The notes beneath the pieces were generated by a model. That model made no database searches and was not told where the DNA came from. It saw only the letters and a list, made by a program, of their open reading frames with translations. The position numbers were made by a program, and so were the translations under genes. From Paramecium sonneborni (lineage: Eukaryota > Ciliophora > Oligohymenophorea > Peniculida > Parameciidae), in the NCBI GenBank assembly GCA_905182985.1, contig CAJJDN010000004.1:969701-1033700 (forward strand): a DNA stretch of 64,000 nucleotides, read 5' to 3'. Within the stretch, counting starts at the first letter, position 1. Every line of letters begins with the position of its first letter. Below, piece by piece: positions 1 to 12,362 of this stretch.

Positions 1-3000
1 ACTTCTTTTTCAACATCCAATTAAGGTTATCCAGATTCTAATTAAATATTTTATTTAACTTATTATTCTTAGATTTAGTTATCTTAAATTTCATTAACAT
101 TTTCATTATTAATAATTACTTCTTTTTCAACATCCAATTAAGGTTATACAGATTCTAATTAAATATTTTATTTAACTTATTATTCTTAGATTTAGTTATC
201 TTAAATTTCATTAACATTTTCATTATTAATAATTACTTATTTTTCAACATCCAATTAAGGTTATCCAGATTTTTATTAAATATCTTATTAGTTATCTTAA
301 ATTTCATTAACATTTTCATTATTAATAATTACTTCTTTTTCAACATTCAATTAAGGTTATCCAGATTCTTATTAAATATTTTATTCAACTTATTGCTCTT
401 AGACTTAGTTATCTTAAATTTCATTAACATTTTCATTATTAATAATTACTTTTTTTTCAACATCTAATTAAGGTTATTCAGATTGTAATTAAATATTTTC
501 TTCAACTTATTATTCTTAGATTTAGTTATCTTAAATTTCATTAACATTTTCATTATTAATCATTACTTCTTTTTCAACATCGAATTAAGGCTATTCAGAT
601 TTTAAATAAATATTTTATTCAACTTATTATTCTTAGACTTAGTTATCTTAAATTTCATTAACATTTTCATTATTAATAATTACTTCTTTTTCAACATTCA
701 ATTAAGGTTATCCAAACTCTTATTAAATATCTTATTCAACTTATTATTCTTAGACTTAGTTATCTTAAATTTCATTAACATTTTCATTATTAATAATTAC
801 TTCTTTTTCAACATTCAATTAAGGTTATCCAAACTCTTATTAAATATCTTATTCAACTTATTATTCTTAGACTTAGTTATCTTAAATTTCATTAACATTT
901 TCATTATTAATAATTACTTCTTTTTCAACATTCAATTAAGGTTATCCAAACTCTTATTAAATATCTTATTCAACTTATTATTCTTAGACTTAGTTATCTT
1001 AAATTTCATTAACATTTTCATTATTAATAATTACTTCTTTTTCAACATTCAATTAAGGTTATCCAAACTCTTATTAAATATCTTATTCAACTTATTATTC
1101 TTAGACTTAGTTATCTTAAATTTCATTAACATTTTCATTATTAATAATTACTTCTTTTTCAACATTCAATTAAGGTTATCCAAACTCTTATTAAATATCT
1201 TATTCAACTTATTATTCTTAGACTTAGTTATCTTAAATTTCATTAACATTTTCATTATTAATAATTACTTCTTTTTCAACATTCAATTAAGGTTATCCAA
1301 ACTCTTATTAAATATCTTATTCAACTTATTATTCTTAGACTTAGTTATCTTAAATTTCATTAACATTTTCATTATTAATAATTACTTCTTTTTCAACATT
1401 CAATTAAGGTTATCCAAACTCTTATTAAATATCTTATTCAACTTATTATTCTTAGACTTAGTTATCTTAAATTTCATTAACATTTTCATTATTAATAATT
1501 ACTTCTTTTTCAACATTCAATTAAGGTTATCCAAACTCTTATTAAATATCTTATTCAACTTATTATTCTTAGACTTAGTTATCTTAAATTTCATTAACAT
1601 TTTCATTATTAATAATTACTTCTTTTTCAACATTCAATTAAGGTTATCCAAACTCTTATTAAATATCTTATTCAACTTATTATTCTTAGACTTAGTTATC
1701 TTAAATTTCATTAACATTTTCATTATTAATAATTACTTCTTTTTCAACATTCAATTAAGGTTATCCAAACTCTTATTAAATATCTTATTCAACTTATTAT
1801 TCTTAGACTTAGTTATCTTAAATTTCATTAACATTTTCATTATTAATAATTACTTCTTTTTCAACATTCAATTAAGGTTATCCAAACTCTTATTAAATAT
1901 CTTATTCAACTTATTATTCTTAGACTTAGTTATCTTAAATTTCATTAACATTTTCATTATTAATAATTACTTCTTTTTCAACATTCAATTAAGGTTATCC
2001 AAACTCTTATTAAATATCTTATTCAACTTATTATTCTTAGACTTAGTTATCTTAAATTTCATTAACATTTTCATTATTAATAATTACTTCTTTTTCAACA
2101 TTCAATTAAGGTTATCCAAACTCTTATTAAATATCTTATTCAACTTATTATTCTTAGACTTAGTTATCTTAAATTTCATTAACATTTTCATTATTAATAA
2201 TTACTTCTTTTTCAACATTCAATTAAGGTTATCCAAACTCTTATTAAATATCTTATTCAACTTATTATTCTTAGACTTAGTTATCTTAAATTTCATTAAC
2301 ATTTTCATTATTAATAATTACTTCTTTTTCAACATTCAATTAAGGTTATCCAAACTCTTATTAAATATCTTATTCAACTTATTATTCTTAGACTTAGTTA
2401 TCTTAAATTTCATTAACATTTTCATTATTAATAATTACTTCTTTTTCATCATCCAATTAAGGTTATCCAGATACTAATTAAATGTTTTATTCAACTTATT
2501 ATTCTTAGACTTAGTTATTTTAAATTTCAATAACATTTTCATTATTAATAATTACTTCTTTTTCATCATCCAATTAAGGTTATCCAGATACTAATTAAAT
2601 GTTTTATTCAACTTATTATTCTTAGTTTAGGTTATCTTAAATTTCATTAACATTTTCATTATTAATAATTACATCTTTTTCAACATCTAATTAAGGTTAT
2701 CCAGATTCTTATTAAATATTTTATTCAACTTTTTATTCTTAGACTTAGTTATTTTAAATTTCAATCACATTTTCATTATTAATAATTTTTTCTTTTTCAA
2801 CATTCAATTAAGGTTATCCAGATTCTAATTAAATATTATATTCAACTTATTATTCATAGACTTAGTTTTCTTAAATTTCATTAACATTATCATTATTAAA
2901 AATTACTTCTTTTTCATCATCCAATTAAGGCTAACCATATTTTAATTTAATATTTTCATCAACTTATTATTCTTCTACTTAGTTTTCTTAAATTTCAATA

Positions 3001-3060
3001 ACATTTTCATTATTTATAACTACTACTTTTTCACCATCTAATTAAGTTAATCTCTATTAA
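1..3060 (-). repeat. 117-bp tandem repeat array (coding, 39-aa unit)
   Basis: About 26 head-to-tail units of 117 bp. Units starting at 681, 798, 915 and so on every 117 bp up to 2319 (15 copies, 681-2435) look identical. Copies on both sides are diverged. Each unit is 39 codons on the minus strand; the peptide starts VEKEVIINNENVNEI and ends EFGQPQLN, with ten glutamines all encoded by TAA. One copy near 240-300 lacks 21 bp, an in-frame loss of 7 codons. The true copy number may differ because such arrays collapse in assemblies. Confidence 0.95.
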
Positions 3061-5629
3061 AATTAGTTATTTTATTAAACTTATTATTATTTTTTTTCTT
3101 AATTTTATTATTTTGCCATGTCCAAAATAAAATTTCTTTAATTTTCCTACTATCTGTGAAATTACTACTTATTTATTTCTGCTTGCTTTTAATTAAGTAT
3201 TATATTTTTTGAATCATCACATAACTAAATTTTAGTTTGTTTTATATCTTGTGCTTAAATTATTCCTTATTCATTTTTTTCATATTACAATATTAAATAT
3301 TATTTATTATTTTGCATGTTACTTTCTACATATACTTCATTAGATTACTAAAATATTGGTTACTTTTAAATATATTATTTATTTTGCGAAGATTATTTGA
3401 TTCTAGACAAATCTCTTTGTTAGCTATATTATTATTTTTAAGTTTGTTTTTACTTTTAATTCAAAATTTATTTTTATTCAGAACCTTTATCATTTTAAGG
3501 GGCAGCAAGAAGCGGTTCAATATATATCTCTTTTGATTGCTCTTTTTTAGGTTCAAAAAGAGGTTTTTCATAAGATGTTATTTATTGCTTTTTTTAATTT
3601 TAAATTTCCCTTTTCTGATCTTGAATTTCTAATTTACTTTAGATTAATTTTTGTTTTATATTTCTTTTTCCCCTCTCTAAAATCAATTATTCTAAACTTT
3701 AATTTTCAGTTCTTTTTTAAACTTACTTTTCCTAATCAAGTGTTTCTTTTAAATTTAACTTGGATTATTAAAGCTCTTATTAAATATTTTATTCTTCATT
3801 AAAGAAATTTTCTTTTACACAATAAACTTCCTTATATTTTTAGTCTGATTGTTTTTTTTCTTATATTGGTCTTCGGTATCTCTTGACTCTACCAAAAAGC
3901 TCTTTCCCATTTGTGTTAACAGTTAGAATGATTTAATTAGAAAAAAAAGATTTTGAAGGGTCTTTATTTGTTTGAAAGGTGATGGGCGGATCAGTTAACA
4001 ATTTCTATTCCTTATTTTCTTATTGGTTTTGTTTCGAGAAATTAATTCTAGATTTTATTGTAGTTTTTTTAGTTTCTGATTATTTAACATTTTGTTAGAT
4101 AGGAGGTTCTGATTTCTCCACAAAAACTTCTTATACGCCAGTAATTCTAGTTTTAGGCATTTTAGCTTAAACCAATTAATCTATCTCTTCTCTTTTCAAA
4201 AACTTAGGCTAAATTTCAGGCATTTTATATTCTATTTTTGGAGGAGCGGCAACGTATTAAGTTTTAAACAATTAATCTGCATTTTTAACTTCATACTAAG
4301 TGAGTTTTGAGATAACCTTTGCTCTATGAATCTCTTCTATTTGTTTTATTCTCATAGTATAAGCTTCTTCTATCTTTTTAGCTTCCTCTTTTAATTATTA
4401 ATATTCTTCTCTTGTAAACAAACTCTTTTTTTTTGCCAATTTATTTTCTTGTCCTTCTTTTTGATTTAAATCATCTTCCATTTATCTAAATAATAAAAAT
4501 AATTCTTACATAATCTTAATTTATTTTGGTTACACAGATATCCATCCTTCTTCTTCATCTATCTATTCATCGTCAAACTTTTTTTTTTATTTTTTTTATT
4601 CTTTACTAGAAATTTAGATTGTTTCTAGATTGGTTACTTTCTGAGTTGACTAACTTTAAACTTAACTTTGGATCTTTTATTGATTTTAGACTATTGGTTA
4701 AGCTTCAAATTATTTTTTTGCTTATTCCTTTTAAGAAGAACTTTATTTTTGTTCTGATAGTTTTTATGTTACATTTTGTAACTATTGCTATTTTTAAGAT
4801 TGATTCAAAGGTTAGGTTTCGATTTTTTAAAATTAAATCTCTTCTTATTTTAAATCTAAGATAAATTAAAAATTACCTTATATTTATTTTTTTTCTTCAT
4901 ATTGCTAAATTTTTTATGGCTATGCTTTTTATTACAATTGTGCAAGGGATTTTTTCTTGCTTCCAACTTCGACCCATTCTTCGTCATTCTCATCTTCTTC
5001 AATCTCTAATCTAAATTGTTATTTTTCTTATTTTTATTTCTATTTTTTATCTTAGTTATTTTAATTTTCAGGTTTCTATAATAATTAAAAATAAAATTTA
5101 CAATCTTATCTCTTTAATTTGATGCCTTTTATATTTATTGCTACTACCTTTATATTTATATATCTTCTTTTTATGATAATTATTGTTATTTCTCTGGTTC
5201 CTATATTTTTTGCTTTAGTTATTTTACACTTTTTTCAGATTACAATAATTTTTGCTTTTCTAATTCTGCTTATCTTTGTAGCTAAATTTGCTTTTATTCG
5301 TCCTCTTAGGAATCTCCCCCTGATGATTAATGAAAATCTGATTCAAGTTATTATTGTTATTAAGATTTTTTAAAATGTTGCTTTTATTGTTGCAGTTATT
5401 TTAACTATTAATCGCTTTTATATTAAGATTTTTTTTTTTATTATTACTTTTAGTTTAGTTTCTTTGGTTACTAAAGCGAGGTGATAACTTCTTCTTGAAT
5501 GAATTTTTGATACTATTTGGATTATGAAATATCATACCATTGATAATAACATCGCTTTGGATCTAAACATGAATACTCTACAACAGCAAATCTCAATTAG
5601 TAACACTAATCCAAATAAAATGGCCGCAT
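1..5629 (-). CDS. Large Gln-rich protein with about 26 copies of a 39-residue repeat (3' end off window)
   Basis: I do not recognise the family. In the ciliate code the frame is open from ATG at 5629 (MRPFYLDQCYQLRF...) to the window edge, at least 1,850 codons. Three small introns are removed: 5076-5101 (26 nt), 4856-4876 (21 nt) and 4486-4509 (24 nt). The N-terminus has a short Cys/Tyr-rich segment (EYSCLDPKRCYYQWYD), then a Q/K-rich region with two acidic Trp motifs (DEEWVEVGSKKK and EEEGWISVQPKQ), then a Lys/Glu helical region. From about 3060 to base 1 it becomes the tandem repeat. The codon phase set at 5629 still matches the repeat frame at base 14, so the whole array is in frame. Glutamine is almost always TAA. 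A later start is possible. Function unknown; low-complexity structural or scaffold role is only a guess. Confidence 0.82.
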
Positions 5630-7793
5630 AACCTAAGAATTATTATAATGCGTCCGACTTTCTTCTTGTAATTAGGATCATTATTCCTATTAATCTATAA
5701 ATTATCAAAATTAAGTATACATTGCAAGTGAAGGCAAGAGAATTTATCTTTTTTTCATTCTTATATAATATATTAATTTTTTGATAAACTTATCATAGAT
5801 TTATATAAATGATACACTTTAATCAAATAAGAAAAATCTAGAATAGGTATTCTAATCATCTAAAATTAATGATGTATTAAAATAAAATAAAATAAGATAA
5901 ATATATAAAATCTTCTATTATAAAGTTTCTAAAAGTTAATTTTTATATTATAAATCTTATTTTCAAGTTCTTCAGACAAAATCAAAATCATACATATTTC
6001 TATAAACAAGCAAGGACCTTTGATTTAAAAAATTTATATAATCCTTTAACTGAAAAAAAGCTCCTTTTATAAATTATTTATAAATGAAAATCTACTGCTT
6101 CCTGACTAACATAACTATTTTAAAAAAATACTATTATACTATATAAAAACTTAAATTTTTCTAGCCAAATGTAATTTTTTAAACAAAATTGGAATTAAGG
6201 TTGTTTATTTTTTTAATTTTATTTCTCCATATTATTTTTATATTTTTACGATAAAAATCCATAATCAAAATTAAGATAGTCTTTCACTTATTTTTTTTTT
6301 TTATATTATCATTTCTCTCTATTTTGTTGAAACTAATATTTTAAGTTTTAAATTTAATCTCCTACTCTTTCATTTTTAGCATTTTCATTTTTATAATAGA
6401 ATTCATAAATTGTTACATTCTAAAATATAATACGCATCAAAAAATACTAATTATTTATTAACCTCAAAATTTCTTTATATTAAAATTAAATTAAGGCAAA
6501 AGTTTGTATAAATATAATTGCGAACGTGTAAAATCAATATTTACATTCTTTCAAATATATATATATTTTAATAAATTTGTTTACAATTATTACGAAAATA
6601 TCAAATTTGTATAAGTTTTGCTGTTTTTTTTGTTATATAAGATAATTTTTTTTTATCTTATATTTTAATGCACAATAATATCTTTCTCAAGTTTCAATCC
6701 TGATTCTTAAGTTTCACAATTTTTATCTGTCATCATAAATTAATGTCTGAAACAAGTCTCATCATTAATCACCCAATTAAAATTCCTTTTCGCCATTTTT
6801 TATCGAATTCATTGATATAATATTACAAAATTAGTTTAAGAGTTTTTCTTTTTTATTATTCAAAGACGATTGACGAATTTTTATTCTTTAAAATCTATAA
6901 AAAAGTATAAAGATTTTTTATAAATAAACTTTGATTGAATCATTATACAAATCTAAATTTTTAAAATATTAAGAAATTATATGAAAGATAGATTGCATTT
7001 TAATATCTGAAAAATATACAGATTTTATTTATTTTAAAAATGATGAAGTCCATTTTTAGACTATTTTTAATTTCTCGTTATTGGCATTGCAAGTATAGCA
7101 ATGAGTTCCTAATTTTTAATAAAATGGTATTTTTGACACTTTTTCTCTACAAATTTGTAATTACTTACAATCTAACAAAAATTTTAAAATTATTTTATTA
7201 AGGCTAATATTTTTTTCTTTTCCTATCCAACCAAAATCTTTTCTCGCTATTTTTAATCTCATTTTAAATAAAATATTTATTATTATAAAAAATTAGCCAT
7301 CACAATAAAATTTATTTTTAAATATTCAGCGCTATTATTCTAATTAAACGATTAAAAGTTTTAAATTTGAGCTGTTGTGACAAGAGTCTCATTTTGTTGG
7401 ATGATTAAAATTAGTTTTATAGAATTTTGGTAAACATTCTTATTGATTTTTATGGAAGTTTCTCTCTTCTTATCCTATACTTTAAATATATTAAATCAAT
7501 TTATAATGTATCTATAAATTAGAATAAAATTGAAATCAATTGAAGTTCTTATAACTTAGTTTTGATGAAAATTTATAAAAAAAAGCTCAAGTAATAATGA
7601 ATGACAATTAGAAAATTTTAGAAAATCCAAAAATTAGGATTTCCTTAATAAAATATTTAAAAATATAGAGTAGATCTAATTAATAAAAATTATAACTATA
7701 ATTATTAAATTAAATCTACTTCTAATTAAAAATTTCTAATTAAATTATTATTATTTGTTATTGTGCTCAAATTTAATAATTTAATTAATTATA
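5630..7793. other. Long AT-rich spacer between divergent genes
   Basis: About 2.16 kb with no gene I can support, unusually long for this compact sequence. It must hold the upstream regions of the repeat-protein gene (leftward) and the tousled-like kinase (rightward). Two blocks resemble each other: around 6740-6840 and around 7200-7430 share diverged words such as aattaaaattcc / cttttcgccatttttt and cttttctcgctatttttaa. On the minus strand the first block gives a short open frame starting MAKRNFNWVINDET. A decayed gene or element is possible. Confidence 0.5.
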
Positions 7794-9733
7794 ATGCATC
7801 AATAATTGCCGCCAGAATAACTAGATCGACTTATTTGTTTAGAAGCTAGAATTCATAAAAAATCGAAAGAGGAAATCATTTAGGAGCAATATATACAGAT
7901 AGAAAATGAGAAACATATAGATGAAAATGATCGCAATAAAAATAATATGGATTCTAATAAAAAGTCTGATGATCTAAAATGTTCATAAAATAGTGAAAAT
8001 TCTCCTTAAAAATTATTTACATCACAAAATTTGAGTCCAGTTTAAAAGAAAAATATAATTGTAAAGAAGCATTCATAGTAAAAGAAAAAAAAAAAGACTA
8101 AAGAGGGATAATAAAAAGATGTATATTGATTGAAAAATTCATAGATAACTTAGTATTTGTAGTATTAAAAAAAGTAATAAAAAGCAAAGAAGTGTGAATA
8201 AAAATTAATTGAGTATTCAATTTAAGATTCTCCTTTTAAAAATAAAAGCCCAATACCTAATGATCCAACATTAGAAAAATAACTTAAAGATAAATAAAAC
8301 TAGATTGCAATATCTGAGATAAAAATAAAAGAACTAGAAACTCACAATTCTGAACTTCGTGAAACAATATCAGTATATGTATGAAAAATACTTTTTAGTC
8401 TTTAACTGAATAGTAATTAAAGATGTAGGATATAGTTAAATAATTTGCAATAGAAAATGAGAGGCTTAAAAAATAATAATTCTAAATTTAATTACAAACA
8501 AATAGAGTTAGATTAGGTGAATATGTAATTTAAAGAGAGAAAACAGCTTTAGTTGATGTTTGGATAGATGGATAAGAATTACGGTAAGCAAAAGAATAGT
8601 CAAAAAAGTTGGAGAATTTAAAGGCGGAATATGAAAATAAAAAGAAAAATTGTAAAAATAAAGAGGAACAAGAAATGAGAACTATAAATGTAAAACTAAA
8701 CTTTTTAATAAAAGAGGAATAATAATTATAAGAAACGTTAGATAGATTAGAGATAGAGAAGAACTTACATATAAAGTAATTAAAGCGAGTTTACGAAGAA
8801 GAACATTCAAGATTTACAAAAAATAATGATTATCCATTAATAGGTGAAAGATATTAAGTATTAAGTTTATTAGGAAAGGGTGGATTTAGTGAAGTTTATA
8901 AAGTATTATATAAATATTACAATTAGGCTTATGATATTTAAGAATTAAGAGAAGTGGCATGTAAAATTCATTAGTTAAATTCTAATTGGTCAGATCATGC
9001 AAAACAAAATTATATTAGACATGCAATAAGAGAAAATAGAGTTCATAAAGAATTGAATCATCCTCATATAGTGAAATTATATGATTCTGTTGAGATTGAT
9101 AAATCTTCATTTTGTACTGTTTTAGAATTATGTGATGGTCCTGATCTAGCTTATTATATTAAAAAATATAAATAGTTTTAAGAAAAGGAAGCTAAATTAT
9201 TAATTGGATAAATAATCTCAGCAATTAAATACTTAAATAATCATAAGAATAAAATTATTCATTATGATCTGAAACCATAAAATATATTATTCCATTTAAA
9301 TGAGCTTAAAATATCAGATTTTGGGTTATGTAAAGTTTTAGAAGATGATAATTCAAAATTATAACTTACTTCATAAGGAGTAGGTACTTATTGGTATTTA
9401 CCTCCAGAATGTTTTCATATGGGTGATTAACCTCCTAATATTTCTAGTAAAGTCGATATTTGGAGTATTGGTGTAATCTTTTTTGAAATGCTATTTGGTT
9501 AAAAACCATTTGGTTAAGGGGTGAGCCAAGAAAAGATATTAAAAGAATAAGTTAATAATTTATTTAATTTTTAGATAATAGTAAAATCTTAATCAGTGAC
9601 GTTTCCTTAGAAACCAATAATCTCAAATGAATGTAAAGAATTCATCAGAGCTTGTCTAGCCTATAATCAAGTAGATCGTTTGGATGTTCATTAGGCATCC
9701 AATCATTCTTACTTTTAGAAAAAATTAAATTGA
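7794..9733 (+). CDS. TLK: Tousled-like serine/threonine protein kinase
   Basis: A 621-residue kinase of the tousled-like family, which in other eukaryotes phosphorylates the histone chaperone ASF1 and acts in chromatin assembly. An ASF1 gene lies in this same window at 53498. The N-terminal half is Lys/Gln-rich with a coiled coil (about residues 190-330). The kinase domain starts near residue 336: [12 protein letters not shown] glycine loop, VACKIHQLN lysine, [12 protein letters not shown] with the family-typical HYD instead of HRD (473-475), DFG at 492-494, then [11 protein letters not shown] and VDRLDVHQASNHSYF, all hallmarks of this family. Introns: 8121-8144, 8373-8398, 9551-9574. The ATG is the first in the open frame. 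It ends 23 bp before the convergent ULK-like kinase gene. Confidence 0.93.
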
Positions 9734-9756
9734 TTATATTTAAATTATAAGAAATT

Positions 9757-11453
9757 TCATTTAGCACATTTAATCTTAGCATTAACTAATCTTTAATTAA
9801 GGATATCTGTAAGAGTCTCTTTAGGCATTTTTCTCATCTATATTTTAAAATAAATTATTATACTTATTCAAAATATCTCTAATCATTAAATCTAATATTG
9901 ACATCACTTAAATTTTTATCAAAAAATTCATTAAGTTAACTAGTTTCCAATAAATCAATAAGTCCAATTATCAGTTTTTATTATAAATCTTCAGTTAGAT
10001 TGACTTATCTTTCTCTACTTTCTTCAATATAACTAATTAGTAGAGATGTATAAAGTTTTAAATTTGTAAATTATGGAGACATTAATTCATTTCTAATTTA
10101 AGTTGTTAAATCATTTTATTGCATATGTCTTATTACTTTTTAAGCTTCATTTTTAAATGATTCTATATTCATTAATAATTATTCACTTTCTCTTTGAAAA
10201 GTAGAATTAAATTATTTATATTCATTACTACCTTAGAATTCTTCCCATCTGCTTTCCCTTCTATGATCTTAATCTAATTATTTTTTAATGACTTCAGTTT
10301 AATTTTGAGCTAATTTCATCAAAAAATAAGCAATAATAGCTGTTTTTTAGGAGAAAGATAAACTACCATGAAGTTAAACTGCAGAAACTGTATTTTATTC
10401 TAATAAAAAAGAAACCATTTAAGCTAAGAATATAATTTTGCTTCTTTCTCTTAGAAGGACTCTTAAATTTTGAAAGTCTTATTATTATTATTATTACTAA
10501 GGTTAATTGTTAGTAATATTGGTTCTATCTTACAATACTTAATTAGTTGATGCCTATTTTTTAAGCATTTAAGGTAAATTTTAAATAGGATTAGTATTAG
10601 CATTGCATGTAATTTATTTAGCAACATTCGGTTCTTCATAAAATGTAATTTGCATCAATTATTACCAATCAACTCTTTTACGTGGATCAACTTACAACAT
10701 TGAACGAATAAGTTCTTCACATTTTCTTGATAATTAATTAACATGTTTTGGGAATGTAATTTCTTTGTTATCTATTTACATTATTAATCTAGCTATCGAT
10801 TTATCTTCAAATGGACAAAATCCAAATAAACATTCATATAAAACAACTCCCAATGACCATACATCTGCTTTACAATTATAAGAACATCCTTTTAATACTT
10901 CTGGAGCCATATATATAGGTGATCCTACCATTGTTTGAGTTAAATCATTATTGTGAAGTAAACTTTTGCAAAAACCAAAATCAGCTACTTTTACAATTTA
11001 ATCATGGAATAATATATTTGATGGTTTTAAATCTCGATGAAGTATATTTTCACGTACTAAAGATCTAATTAATTATATTTTATTATTTTACCTAAATGCA
11101 TTTAGAATCTAAGCGAAAATCTTCATCGTTTCTGGTTCTGTTAAGAATTTTCTCTTTTATAATAACGCTTCTAATGTATCACCATTACAAAAATCATAAA
11201 TTAAGTACATATTGTTTTATGTTTTAAGCATTTCAATAAATTTAACTATATTTTGGTTGTCTATTTTTGACAGAGTTTATATCTCATTAATTGTGAATTC
11301 ATGTAATTTTGGTACCTCTCTAAACTTTTCCAATTTCACTACTTTTATTGCAACAATTTAATCGTTTTTCATATTTTTAGCTCTATAAACTTTACCATAT
11401 TGACCACTTCCTATTACATCTTGAAGAACATAATTTTCAATCACTTTGCTCAT
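9757..11453 (-). CDS. ULK/ATG1-like serine/threonine protein kinase
   Basis: A 547-residue kinase starting [20 protein letters not shown]. The N-terminal domain shows the glycine loop, AVKVVK lysine, [33 protein letters not shown] and a CPF/DPRKRV end, as in the ULK/ATG1-like kinases that are greatly expanded in ciliates. After a poly-Gln stretch the C-terminal 230 residues are helical and resemble the tail region of such kinases only in general character. Introns: 11065-11091 (27 nt, inside the catalytic domain) and 9838-9863 (26 nt). Without the last intron the frame would stop at once at TGA; with it, it continues to [13 protein letters not shown]...KIKCAK. The substrate is unknown; a role in autophagy is not implied by sequence alone. 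Confidence 0.88.
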
Positions 11454-11609
11454 TTCAGTTAATTAATAATTTAAAATAAAAACCTACAACTAAATATTAA
11501 TACATATTAATATTTATCATATATGTGTTATATTTATAGATTCTTTTTAAATACCTATCTTATTTTAGGTTATACTTATTATCATATATGACTACATTAA
11601 TTTTTTTCA

Positions 11610-12240
11610 ATGGAAATTTAATTAAATGAAGAATAATAAAAAATATACAATTTAGTACTAAACTCAAAGAAACAGGGAATTACTAAAGCAAACCTTGTTA
11701 AAAATGCAGGTCTCAATGCTAAAGAAGTTGAAAAGATAATTAAAACATTAGAAAATAGAGATAAGATTAAATCAGTCCGTCCTCATGGCAGAACAACAGG
11801 AATTAAACTTTGGATAGACTATAATGAAACACCTGAATCTAATTTACCCACAAATACTTTTAGAACAGCCGAAGAAGGTGTAGATGATGATCTGATTGAA
11901 AAAATAAAATAAAAACTAATATATTTTATGCAGTAGCAAATGGATAGTAGAGCATCATTAAGTGATATTCGTAGAATTTATAAAGCTCAATAAGCACAAC
12001 ATTATAATGAATAGGATTTTGATCGCATAGTCAACCTATTAAAATATGATTCAATTCTTATTGAAGAAGAAAATTCTTTCTTTAAATTAAATCCATTTAA
12101 GTAGCAGAAATTCTAGTTTTATTTATCTTATTTGCCCTGTTAAGTAAATGATTATTTTATTATTAAAGACCTGTCCGGTGTTTAATTAATGTAAACCAGG
12201 TAATACAATTAGTCCAGAAAAATGTATATTTGAATGGTGA
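11610..12240 (+). CDS. RPC34: RNA polymerase III subunit RPC34/RPC6 (short form)
   Basis: A 201-residue protein. The N-terminus is a winged-helix domain (QQKIYNLVLNSKKQGITKAN, LENRDKIKSVRPHGRTTGIKLW). A second helical/winged region follows (residues about 95-160). The C-terminus has the characteristic cysteine pattern CQTCPVFNQCKPGNTISPEKC then IFEW, which in this family binds an iron-sulphur cluster. The protein belongs to the RPC3-RPC6-RPC7 subcomplex used for Pol III initiation. Relatives in animals and fungi are about 310 residues; this one seems to lack the first winged helix. One 25-nt intron, 12144-12168, falls just before the cysteine cluster. It starts 156 bp from the divergent ULK-like kinase. 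Confidence 0.88.
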
Positions 12241-12362
12241 TTCAATTAAAGAAGATATTAAATTTAAGTATATATATAATATCTTTGAAAATTTATTTAA
12301 TGATTCTTTTATGAAATACATCTCAAATAAAAATCTAAAATTATTTTTATTATTTCATAATT

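Noticed and set aside
1..3060. Regular repeats as a CRISPR array or non-coding satellite
   Set aside because: There are no unique spacers, units are directly contiguous, and the array is in frame with an upstream gene.
3312..5373. Several T-rich plus-strand ORFs rich in Leu, Phe and Ile that look like small membrane proteins
   Set aside because: They are antisense shadows of the minus-strand Lys/Gln-rich gene; such hydrophobic shadows occur opposite every gene here.
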